From the NCBI GenBank assembly GCA_034433775.1, contig DAOUAI010000004.1, forward strand, positions 1 through 7,185: DNA of 7,185 nucleotides. Reading direction: 5' to 3'. This DNA is from CALJTV01 sp034433775 (GTDB lineage Bacteria; Chloroflexota; Dehalococcoidia; GIF9; UBA5629). Within the stretch, counting starts at the first letter, position 1; every line of letters starts with the position of its first letter. Below the pieces are notes generated by a model. That model worked only from the letters and a program-made list of their open reading frames with translations, searched no databases and was not told where the DNA came from. Shown here piece after piece: positions 1 through 7,185 of this stretch. Position numbers and translations under genes: made by a program.

Positions 1-158
1 GGCTTACAGATTTACTTGGCCCCTCGCTAACTTTGAACATCCCAACCCCACGCCAAGCAAATAGCACCACATCCAGCTTAGTACGCTATACTACACGCGT
101 GTTCCAATACTAATATATCACAGCTTGTTTAATCCGCCACCAGCCTCAGCTAAAAGCC
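1..158. other. Gene-free left edge with a short palindrome
   Basis: I see no convincing coding region downstream of the response regulator. The only structure I can support is a perfect 10-base palindrome, ACACGCGTGT, at 93-102, in AT-rich surroundings (for example TAATATAT at 111-118). Read on the reverse strand, TTGGAA lies just upstream of it and a TAGTAT-like element overlaps its far side, so it could be an operator or part of a promoter for a gene beyond the left edge. No U-tailed hairpin that would terminate the response-regulator transcript was found. Confidence 0.3.
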
Positions 159-848
159 CTAACTTTCTGACAGGTCTTCTCGCCCAATATCGTCCAAAGT
201 TATCAGCCCGACTTTTAGTGCTTCAACCAGAGCCTCACTACGTGAGGCAACATTCATTTTATTAAAAATATTGGAAAGATGCGCCTTAACAGTGCGTAGG
301 CTGAGGCAAAGTCTCTCAGCTATTTCTTTGTTACTCATACCCGAAGCTACAAGCCTTAACATCTCTTTCTCTCGAGCAGTCAACGGCTCCTTTATTTTTC
401 GCTCTTCAACCTTGAGCGGACCGGTCACAGCTCGGCGTAGCAACTTCTCAATGATTTTAGGGTGAAGCACTGACTCGCCAGCTCGTATAGACCTCACAGC
501 CTCAACAAGGTCTTGCCCTCGGGCACTCTTCATCAAATACCCGGCAGCACCAGCCTCGAGCAAGCCAAGTACATAGCTGTCATCATCATATGAGGTCAGG
601 ATCAAAATAGCTGTACTGGGACTCATTTGCTTGATCTTTCGACTTGCCTGAAGTCCATCAATTTTCGGCATCATGATATCCATCACCAAGACGTCAGGCT
701 TTAGCTGCGAGGCTAATTTTATAGCCTCCTCACCATCCGCAGCCTCGCCGACTACCTCCATGTCCTTCTGACCGGAAAATACTCGAATCAATGCCTCGCG
801 TACCAGAGGGTGATCATCAGCAACTAGAATCTTCGTCCTCAACTTCAC
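159..848 (-). CDS. NarL/FixJ (LuxR-type) two-component response regulator
   Basis: This 229-residue protein is a transcription factor expected to be activated by phosphotransfer from a sensor histidine kinase. Residues 5-122 form a receiver domain: acidic pair D11-D12, phosphoacceptor D57 in VMDIMMP, conserved T85 and K107. A linker of about 30 residues leads to a LuxR-type helix-turn-helix at about 155-215, with the signature LTAREKEMLRLVASG, then NKEIAERL and SLRTVKAHLSNIFNKM. Length and domain order are normal for the family. The start is GTG at 848; an in-frame TTG two codons later is an alternative, and the ribosome binding site is weak (AGGTCGAG-like). No histidine kinase lies in the window, so its signal is unknown. 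It diverges from the acetate-related block across a 288-base gap and could control that block, but only position suggests this. Confidence 0.95.
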   Translation of the reverse strand: MKLRTKILVADDHPLVREALIRVFSGQKDMEVVGEAADGEEAIKLASQLKPDVLVMDIMMPKIDGLQASRKIKQMSPSTAILILTSYDDDSYVLGLLEAGAAGYLMKSARGQDLVEAVRSIRAGESVLHPKIIEKLLRRAVTGPLKVEERKIKEPLTAREKEMLRLVASGMSNKEIAERLCLSLRTVKAHLSNIFNKMNVASRSEALVEALKVGLITLDDIGREDLSES

Positions 849-876
849 AACTCGACCTATGTCTTACCTTGTGCAC

Positions 877-905
877 ATTATAAGGCATACCTGGACGATA
901 AACAA
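877..905 (-). promoter_or_regulatory. Sigma-70-like promoter for the response regulator
   Basis: On the reverse strand a perfect TATAAT (-10, forward positions 877-882) follows TTGTTT (-35, positions 900-905, three of six consensus bases) with the ideal 17-base spacing. Transcription would begin near 870 and give a 5' leader of about 20 bases before the GTG start at 848. The palindrome GTGCAC at 871-876 adjoins the -10 box. The rest of the gap to the forward block (906-1136) holds no promoter I could recognise for the forward genes and no convincing gene. Confidence 0.6.
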
Positions 906-1136
906 GGAACCACTTTCGCCTCCCAAGCGCGAATAGCTTCTGAATAAGTCCCCCGAACTGGCTCTTTATCCTGACTAAACTTACACCCAAAGTCCTGCCC
1001 AAAGGGACAAGCCCAATCTAGAGCTAAAGGACGACGAGGAAGCGACAGCAAACAGATAGACTTAAGTTAGAAACAAAGGCAGAGACAGATTACAAAGTAC
1101 TGAATGGCAAAGTTGGCTCATGAGGAGGTGAAGATT

Positions 1137-1331
1137 ATGGGAAGAAACGTCTCAAAGAAGGCAATGTTAAAAGGGGCAGCCTTGTTATCAACGCTAAGAA
1201 GAGCGGTTCATAACCCTGTTTTTTTAGCTTACCTAACAAACAGACCTTACGAGTTACTTAGCGAATACCGCCACACTGTAACCGGTAAAAACGAAACCGT
1301 TCTTGCTGACAATTTTATTCCGAGACTGTAG
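1137..1331 (+). CDS. Small LigA-like domain protein, short form (64 aa)
   Basis: I chose ATG 1137 because GAGGAGGTG (1122-1130) lies six bases upstream. An ATG at 1104 would add 11 residues but would place this ribosome binding site inside the gene. The protein begins with a basic segment (MGRNVSKKAM). Residues 15-61 align with the 108-residue protein at 4721-5047 and with the C-terminal tail of the FNT channel. Shared positions follow the pattern LS-L-RA--(N/E)P-F-A-L---P-E-L-EY, at roughly 40 percent identity. The pattern resembles the small LigA-subunit-like helical domain (F--RL--DP--AL--Y-LT-EE--AL--GD). This copy stops before the distal part: the GDI region is altered (ADNFI) and the W..RLSQEKW ending is absent. 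It is first in the forward block, 17 bases before the cyclic-nucleotide-binding-fold gene. Function is unknown; it may be a reduced paralogue or a free regulatory peptide. Confidence 0.7.
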   Translation: MGRNVSKKAMLKGAALLSTLRRAVHNPVFLAYLTNRPYELLSEYRHTVTGKNETVLADNFIPRL

Positions 1332-1348
1332 AAAACAAAGGGGGTGGA

Positions 1349-1807
1349 ATGATGACAAAAATCGAAGTACTCAGTAAGTGTGATGTATTCAAGATGCTGA
1401 ATGACGAGGAACTTCATGAAATAGAGAAAATGTGCGAAGTTGAAGAATTTGAAGCAGGAGACATCGTTTGCAAGCAGGGCAGCAAGGAGAAAAACCTTTA
1501 CGTAATTGAACATGGTACGGTAGGGATTATTTTGGAAGTTGGGCCACTCGCCCAACGCCAGGTACAAGCTGTGACAGATTTCGAGGTATTTGGCTGGTCA
1601 GCCGTGCTCGAGCCATACATTTGCACTGCTACCGTGAAAGCACTGGAAAGGACAAAGGTACTCTCGTTCGATGGACAGGCACTAGCTGCCCTGTGCACTA
1701 CAAAACCACAAATCGGCTGTAAAGTCTCTAGGGGAATTGCACGTGTCGTGGCATCGAGGCTACGTCAAGCCTATACACAGCTATTAGGAGTTACCTCCCA
1801 GCTATAG
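1349..1807 (+). CDS. Stand-alone cyclic-nucleotide-binding (Crp/Fnr-like) domain protein
   Basis: The 152 residues form a single CNB beta-roll, with no helix-turn-helix after it. Residues 5-30 are the N-terminal helices (LSKCDVFKMLNDEELHEI). Residues 34-64 carry the typical glycine-spaced strands (FEAGDIVCKQGS, LYVIEHGTVGIILE). Residues 80-108 correspond to the phosphate-binding cassette and last strands (FGWSAVLEPY...TATVKALERTKVLSF). Residues 112-147 form the C-helix region, where a Crp protein would continue into a DNA-binding domain. The cassette has I91-C92 where cAMP-binding Crp has its phosphate-contacting arginine, so classical cAMP binding is doubtful. It is probably an allosteric or protein-interaction module rather than a transcription factor. 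A G-rich ribosome binding site (AAGGGGGTGG, 1338-1346) fits ATG 1352 slightly better than ATG 1349; the two starts differ by one Met. It lies 17 bases after the small LigA-like gene and is probably co-transcribed with it. Confidence 0.88.
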   Translation: MMTKIEVLSKCDVFKMLNDEELHEIEKMCEVEEFEAGDIVCKQGSKEKNLYVIEHGTVGIILEVGPLAQRQVQAVTDFEVFGWSAVLEPYICTATVKALERTKVLSFDGQALAALCTTKPQIGCKVSRGIARVVASRLRQAYTQLLGVTSQL

Positions 1808-1972
1808 CGACTTTAAAAGTAATTATTGCCAGGCCATGACAAGCAAGACAGCACCGCCGATATCATCTCTTAATGAAAGAGGAAAATACTCGCAACGCTA
1901 CGTTAGGTAAGTCTTCAAGTCTTATATAAGAGCGAGGTTAGTGTAAGCAAACTTTAAGAAAGGAGGGACGAT
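1808..1972 (+). promoter_or_regulatory. Possible promoter/leader region of acs
   Basis: This 165-base gap is one of the two longest inside the forward block and could hold a separate promoter for acs. It contains a 10-base palindrome, CTTATATAAG (1921-1930), whose centre resembles a -10 box. No good -35 hexamer stands 16-18 bases upstream, so it may depend on an activator. A short CTCTT/AAGAG inverted repeat at about 1866-1881 is too weak to call a terminator. A strong ribosome binding site (AGAAAGGAGGG, 1958-1968) lies just before the acs start. Confidence 0.3.
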
Positions 1973-3940
<1,968 letters not shown>

Positions 3941-3983
3941 ACCTTGCTACCAAAAAACTGACGCACAGAAAGGAGAATTACAA

Positions 3984-4559
3984 ATGGCGAAGGTGATGGC
4001 AACCGAAAGCAACCAGTGGGCTAACCCGGGTGCTCTGGGCTTAGCCGGGTTTGGACTTAACACCATCCTGCTACAAATACACAATCTCGGACTTATTCAG
4101 GGTACTTTACCATTAATATATGGGTTTGTCTGGGGAGGTGCTGCTCAGATTATCGCCGGAATCATAGATGCCCGCCGTGGTGATACCTTTGGCTTGACCG
4201 CATTCACCTCCTACGGACTATTCTGGATAGGACTGAGCTTCTACTTTCTGCTGCACTGGACAGGCGTGGTCGAGATGGAGAACGCAGGACTGGCATGGCT
4301 GTTCATATGCTGGGGTATATTCACCGGATACATGACCATCGGCACTTTCAAGATGTCGGTGCTACACATCGTCGTGTTTGCTACCTTGACCGTGCTGTTC
4401 TTCTTGCTCGCAGCCGCGTTTTTCGGTGCTTTGCCAGCGATAGTTGCCGGTATCGAAGGTATACTCTGCGGCGCTGCTGCAGCCTACGGGTCGGCAGCTA
4501 TAGTTTTACACGATAAGTTTGGCAAATGGTTGCTCCCCATTGGACTGCTTGCGAAATAG
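3984..4559 (+). CDS. satP: SatP/YaaH (GPR1/FUN34) family acetate permease
   Basis: This inner-membrane protein is expected to move acetate, and perhaps succinate, with protons. The 191 residues match the family's usual length. The family signature NPGALGLAGFGLNT (from N14; the common form is NPAPLGL) is followed by TTILL-HN-G-like sequence, GGAAQIIAGI and TFGLTAFTSYG (68-78), all strongly like E. coli SatP. Six hydrophobic segments are visible at about 17-36, 41-62, 73-91, 102-118, 125-147 and 152-175. The C-terminus ends LPIG, as in SatP. The start is ATG 3984, seven bases after AAAGGAGA. It directly follows acs, a common genomic pairing for acetate uptake and activation. A 161-base gap separates it from the next gene. 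The substrate is inferred from family and context. Confidence 0.93.
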   Translation: MAKVMATESNQWANPGALGLAGFGLNTILLQIHNLGLIQGTLPLIYGFVWGGAAQIIAGIIDARRGDTFGLTAFTSYGLFWIGLSFYFLLHWTGVVEMENAGLAWLFICWGIFTGYMTIGTFKMSVLHIVVFATLTVLFFLLAAAFFGALPAIVAGIEGILCGAAAAYGSAAIVLHDKFGKWLLPIGLLAK

Positions 4560-4580
4560 TACAGCGGATACAGCAAACCC

Positions 4581-4640
4581 CATTAACGTCTAGTACTTTA
4601 GGGCAGCCTGATAGTGCATTAACGAGCAGTCCTAAGGGCA
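4581..4640 (+). repeat. Imperfect direct repeat, two copies with 36-base spacing
   Basis: Copy 1 (4581-4605) and copy 2 (4617-4640) both start CATTAACG, share a central AGT and end in GGGCA, with differences and a one-base indel between. Start-to-start spacing is 36 bases. They sit in the gap between satP and the 108-residue small protein gene. They could be paired binding sites for a regulator, or a decayed duplication. A short hairpin follows at 4659-4676 (GACCG, eight-base loop, CGGTC) just upstream of the next ribosome binding site; it has no U tail. Confidence 0.4.
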
Positions 4641-4720
4641 CCAAAAACTAAAACCGAAGACCGAAGGTGAACGGTCATAATTGCGGTAGACTGGAAATGG
4701 ATAGAAAGGAGGTGAACAAA

Positions 4721-5047
4721 ATGGCTAAGAGGACTCACGCGGAACCCGGAAAAACAACACAAAAATTCAAGGGACTGGTCAATGCCCCAACAGTTGTACC
4801 CAAAGAAGGGATAGCAGGAAGATGGGCAGTGCTGTCAGTTTTAGCAAGAGCCGCGGATGAACCTGGCTTTATGGCTCGCCTGGCAGAAAACCCGCATGAA
4901 GCTCTCAAGGAATACTACACCCTCACACAGGAAGAGAAAGCAGCTCTAGCTAGCGGAGACATACGCAAGATCGAAAGCTGGGTAGGAAAGCTGGACAAGC
5001 GGCTATCAACCTGGCTATGGTACAGACTCTCCCAAGAAAAATGGTAA
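4721..5047 (+). CDS. Small LigA-like domain protein, full form (108 aa)
   Basis: The start is ATG 4721, five bases after AAAGGAGGTG; an upstream in-frame ATG at 4667 lacks such a site and would overlap the leader hairpin. Residues 1-32 are basic, polar and probably disordered. Residues 37-108 are a helical domain with the pattern LARA-DEPGFMARL-ENP, EALKEYY, LTQEEKAAL-SGDI, then IESWVGKLD and RLSTW....RLSQEKW. It resembles the small LigA-subunit-like domain but has no partner dioxygenase here. It aligns with residues 349-419 of the downstream FNT channel at 38 of 71 positions, ending in the identical seven residues. The 12-base gap to the channel gene implies translational coupling. No signal peptide or membrane segment is seen. 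I infer a soluble partner or regulator of the channel. A precursor-peptide role is an alternative, since related short domains have been linked to RiPP-like families, but no modifying enzyme is present here. Confidence 0.82.
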   Translation: MAKRTHAEPGKTTQKFKGLVNAPTVVPKEGIAGRWAVLSVLARAADEPGFMARLAENPHEALKEYYTLTQEEKAALASGDIRKIESWVGKLDKRLSTWLWYRLSQEKW

Positions 5048-5059
5048 CGGAGTACAACT

Positions 5060-6319
5060 ATGACGGATACAAGGCTGTCTGGTAAAGAACTTCAAACATT
5101 GAAAGAGGGAGACTTTCCAGCAACCAGCGACGTAGCCCGTTTACAGCTCGTTCTAGAAGAATTGAAGAGCTGTGCCACCACTGACTGCCGACCGCCGGCA
5201 GAGATGGCAGTAAAGATGGAAACAGTGGGGGTGACCAAGGCAAAAGGGGATTTCCTCACACTTTCACTCCTTGGTATCCTGGCTGGCTTCTTTATTGGCC
5301 TAGGCGCCATGTTCTGTACCCTCGTCACCACCGATATCCAGATAGGCTTCGGCTTGGGCAAGTTACTCGGTGGCATCGTCTTCTGCCTCGGACTCATTTT
5401 GGTAGTACTAGCCGGGGCAGAACTGTTCACAGGTAATGCTCTTATGGTAGCCAGCCGGGCTAGCGGCAAGATAGGATTATCCCAGTTATTTCGAAACTGG
5501 GGCATAGTCTACTTCACCAATCTTATCGGCGCTTTGCTTCTGGTGCTGGTAGTGTTTTACAGCCGGTTCTGGGCACTGGATGCCTATAAGGTTGGAGCAA
5601 ACGCCCTGCTGATCGCCAATGCCAAGGTAAACCTGACATTTTGGACAGCCTTCGCTCGCGGTATACTGTGCAACACCCTAGTCTGTCTGGCTGTGTGGCT
5701 ATGTTTCGGCGCCCGTACCACAGTGGACAAAATCTTTGCCATCCTCTTCCCGATCACAGCCTTTGTTGCTTGCGGCTTTGAACACAGCATTGCAAACATG
5801 TACTTCATACCCATGGGCATAGCCTTGTCCGGACAGACCGAAGTCCTCCAGGCAGCCGGGGTGACCACGAGTCAGGTGACCAATCTTAATGTTCTGGGAT
5901 TCATCAACAATCTGATTCCGGTAACCTTGGGTAACATTGTCGGCGGTACATTTGTGGGCAGCATATACTGGCTGGCATATCTGCGCAAAGAACGTGCCGC
6001 AGAGGCGGTAAGCAGTAGACCATGGCTCAAAAGCCTGGTCGTCAAAGCAAGCCAGCAACCGTCACACATAACAACATATGCACCAGATGCCGAGATAAAA
6101 GAATTAAGGGCAATATTGGCACGAGCCAGAGATGACGCCCACTTTCTGGCTAGACTGGTAGACGAGCCGGACAAAGCTCTACATGGTTATAACTTAAGCC
6201 CGGAGGCAAAAGCAGCATTGGTAGGCGGTGACATTCGCTGGCTCGAGTCCCGGATCGGTAGTCTGGACGAGCCATTGCGCACCTGGTTTGCCTCTAGACT
6301 ATCACAGGAGAAATGGTGA
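5060..6319 (+). CDS. FNT family channel with C-terminal LigA-like domain
   Basis: This is a 419-residue member of the formate/nitrite transporter family, which forms pentameric inner-membrane channels for formate and related small anions. Residues 1-45 are an unusual polar extension before the typical start of the fold (PAEMA...VGVTKAK, 47-62). Six membrane segments lie at about 66-90, 103-127, 144-168, 195-218, 225-255 and 276-307. Family motifs are clear: AGAELFTGN (118-126), RGILCNTLVCLAVW (200-213), GFEHSIANMYFIP (239-251, with pore histidine H242) and NLIPVTLGNIVGG (284-296). FocA-like proteins are about 280-290 residues long. This one continues through a linker (311-348) into a LigA-like domain (349-419) homologous to the small protein encoded just upstream. 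In this family the C-terminus faces the cytoplasm. Next to acs and satP, acetate or formate is the likely substrate; nitrite or hydrosulfide cannot be excluded from sequence. The ribosome binding site is weak (CGGAG), consistent with coupling to the upstream gene. Confidence 0.92.
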   Translation: MTDTRLSGKELQTLKEGDFPATSDVARLQLVLEELKSCATTDCRPPAEMAVKMETVGVTKAKGDFLTLSLLGILAGFFIGLGAMFCTLVTTDIQIGFGLGKLLGGIVFCLGLILVVLAGAELFTGNALMVASRASGKIGLSQLFRNWGIVYFTNLIGALLLVLVVFYSRFWALDAYKVGANALLIANAKVNLTFWTAFARGILCNTLVCLAVWLCFGARTTVDKIFAILFPITAFVACGFEHSIANMYFIPMGIALSGQTEVLQAAGVTTSQVTNLNVLGFINNLIPVTLGNIVGGTFVGSIYWLAYLRKERAAEAVSSRPWLKSLVVKASQQPSHITTYAPDAEIKELRAILARARDDAHFLARLVDEPDKALHGYNLSPEAKAALVGGDIRWLESRIGSLDEPLRTWFASRLSQEKW

Positions 6320-6339
6320 TAAGTAGTCCCCTTTTATCT

Positions 6340-6382
6340 AAGGTGGCGATAGCTAGAAAGCTATCGCCACCTTGTTAATTTT
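6340..6382 (+). terminator. Intrinsic terminator closing the forward block
   Basis: A perfect 15-base-pair stem (6340-6354 with 6359-6373, GGTGGCGATAGCT core) with a four-base loop AGAA is followed by GTTAATTTT. It begins 21 bases after the FNT stop codon. On the opposite strand the stem is followed by AGATAAAAGG rather than a T run, so it works best for the forward genes. Confidence 0.88.
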
Positions 6383-6642
6383 CCGCCCCATGCCTCCAGA
6401 ACCGCTAATAAAACGCGATTCTGCGGCAGTCTCAAATAAAGCAGCCACCTTAAAAATCAACCGCTGACCATATTCTAGTCCTACTTATTGGACACAATGA
6501 TGGGCCAGTGTGGACAGTTCCCGAACTCGTGTTTGAGAAGAAGCAATTGACACCGGCGCTTCAGCAATCGCTGGTCTCCGTCCATTATTGAAGCATGTCC
6601 CTTTGTCAGGCCAAGTATTCAAAGTAGAGCAAAACTGACCCA
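6383..6642. other. Gene-free gap between convergent genes
   Basis: No gene with a start codon and ribosome binding site is visible. Two minor structures occur. One is an imperfect inverted repeat, CAGAACCGC/GCGATTCTG (6397-6405 with 6415-6423, one mismatch), without a T tail. The other is a short open frame (6454-6591, forward) without an ATG that reads GHNDGPVWTVPELVFEKK before ending at TGA; it may be chance or a gene remnant. No tRNA and no clear terminator for the reverse-strand gene were found. Confidence 0.4.
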
Positions 6643-7185
6643 TCAGGTAGCGGTATCGGCATCTGACCGATAAGTTTCCTCGCCCGGTCTTATGTCACCA
6701 AACAACCGCTCAAAGGTAACATTGTATATCGACTTAATTATTAAATTGGCCAACCCAAAATTCATCTTAAATGCCTCTTGCGGGCATATCATATAGCATC
6801 GATAGCACCGAATGCATTGGGTTGCCATTACGGGATACGGTTGTAAGGTGATGTTATCAACAGGACATCCTACAGCACACGCTCGGCATTGGTTACATCG
6901 GGATGGGTCTAATTTCGGTTCTGGCAGGAGGATACACATCATGCCATCAGAAATTGTCATCCCCACTATGTCATAGAATCCCCGACCTGCCTTTAGTGCA
7001 TCTTTTCGGCTCCCCATCAGGGTGCCTGAACAGCCTACTGAAATATGTTCAGCGATGGCTTTGGCAAACTGTGCAGCTTCAGCTAAATCTCCGGCATTAG
7101 GACGCCCCGGAAATCTTCCATCGATACATTTAGCCGGATAGTGCACTTCTCCACGAGCCAGAAAACCACCTACTACAAACGCCCC
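6643..7185 (-). CDS. Flavodoxin-ferredoxin fusion protein (EFR1-like), 3' part
   Basis: The reading frame is open to the right edge, so this is the C-terminal 180 residues of a longer gene; the GTG at 7146 is internal and not the real start. The visible N-terminal part (GAFVVGGFLARGE, then GRPNAGDLAEAAQFAKAI) resembles the end of a flavodoxin-like FMN-binding domain. After a linker come two 4Fe-4S motifs, CNQCRACAVGCP (cysteines at 97, 100, 103, 107 of the visible part) and CIRCYRCYMICP (124, 127, 130, 134). This is a bacterial-type 2[4Fe-4S] ferredoxin with all eight ligands. The order matches EFR1-family flavodoxin/ferredoxin fusions, which are taken to carry electrons in anaerobes; the partner is unknown. 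The C-terminal tail of about 40 residues is polar at its end. It converges on the acetate block, so it is not part of that operon. Confidence 0.85.
   Translation of the reverse strand, partial: GAFVVGGFLARGEVHYPAKCIDGRFPGRPNAGDLAEAAQFAKAIAEHISVGCSGTLMGSRKDALKAGRGFYDIVGMTISDGMMCILLPEPKLDPSRCNQCRACAVGCPVDNITLQPYPVMATQCIRCYRCYMICPQEAFKMNFGLANLIIKSIYNVTFERLFGDIRPGEETYRSDADTAT

Noticed and set aside
817..1002. Reverse-strand open frame of 61 codons upstream of the response regulator
   Set aside because: It starts with TTG, spans the promoter, overlaps the response-regulator start in another frame and shows no recognisable domain.
4721..5047. Small protein as the LigA subunit of a ring-cleavage dioxygenase
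   Set aside because: No catalytic LigB-type subunit is nearby, and the same domain is fused to a transporter, so an enzymatic subunit role is unlikely here.
5092..6174. Several antisense open frames opposite the FNT gene
   Set aside because: All lie within a clear membrane-protein gene and show no domain or ribosome binding site.
6397..6423. Imperfect hairpin as the terminator of the reverse-strand ferredoxin gene
   Set aside because: It has a mismatch, no following T run on either strand and lies about 220 bases beyond the stop codon.
6454..6591. Short forward open frame with protein-like reading (GHNDGPVWTVPELVFEKK)
   Set aside because: No ATG, no ribosome binding site and only about 45 codons; I recognise no family. 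It could be a remnant, but this cannot be supported.

Overview
The window is bacterial DNA of moderate G+C. Five to six genes form a forward block devoted to acetate/monocarboxylate handling, flanked by two reverse-strand genes. Nothing here fixes the host. The AMP-forming acetyl-CoA synthetase, the FNT-type anion channel, the flavodoxin/ferredoxin fusion with two 4Fe-4S clusters and the small LigA-like domain proteins together suggest an anaerobic bacterium. From general familiarity I would guess Chloroflexota (Dehalococcoidia-like); this is inference only.

Layout. Bases 1-158 hold no gene, only a short palindrome. A NarL/FixJ-type response regulator is on the reverse strand (159-848), with a good sigma-70-like promoter at 877-905. 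The forward block runs from 1137 to 6319: a 64-residue LigA-like small protein; a stand-alone cyclic-nucleotide-binding-fold protein without a DNA-binding domain; acs (acetyl-CoA synthetase); a SatP/YaaH-type acetate permease; a 108-residue LigA-like small protein; and a formate/nitrite transporter (FNT) family channel with an extra C-terminal domain. A strong intrinsic terminator (6340-6382) closes the block. After about 260 bases of gene-free DNA, the 3' part of a flavodoxin-ferredoxin fusion gene runs in from the right edge on the reverse strand (6643-7185).

How the genes may work together. SatP and the FNT channel would move acetate, and possibly formate, across the membrane, and Acs would activate acetate to acetyl-CoA. 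The cyclic-nucleotide-binding-fold protein looks like a sensor or allosteric module rather than a transcription factor.

The most unusual feature is a small helical domain that occurs three times in this block. It is alone in the 64-residue and 108-residue proteins and fused to the cytoplasmic C-terminus of the FNT channel. The 108-residue copy and the channel-fused copy share about 38 of 71 aligned residues and the identical last seven residues RLSQEKW, and their genes are only 12 bases apart. I propose, as inference, that this is a channel-associated regulatory or docking domain with free paralogues. It may be a previously undescribed accessory system for monocarboxylate transport.
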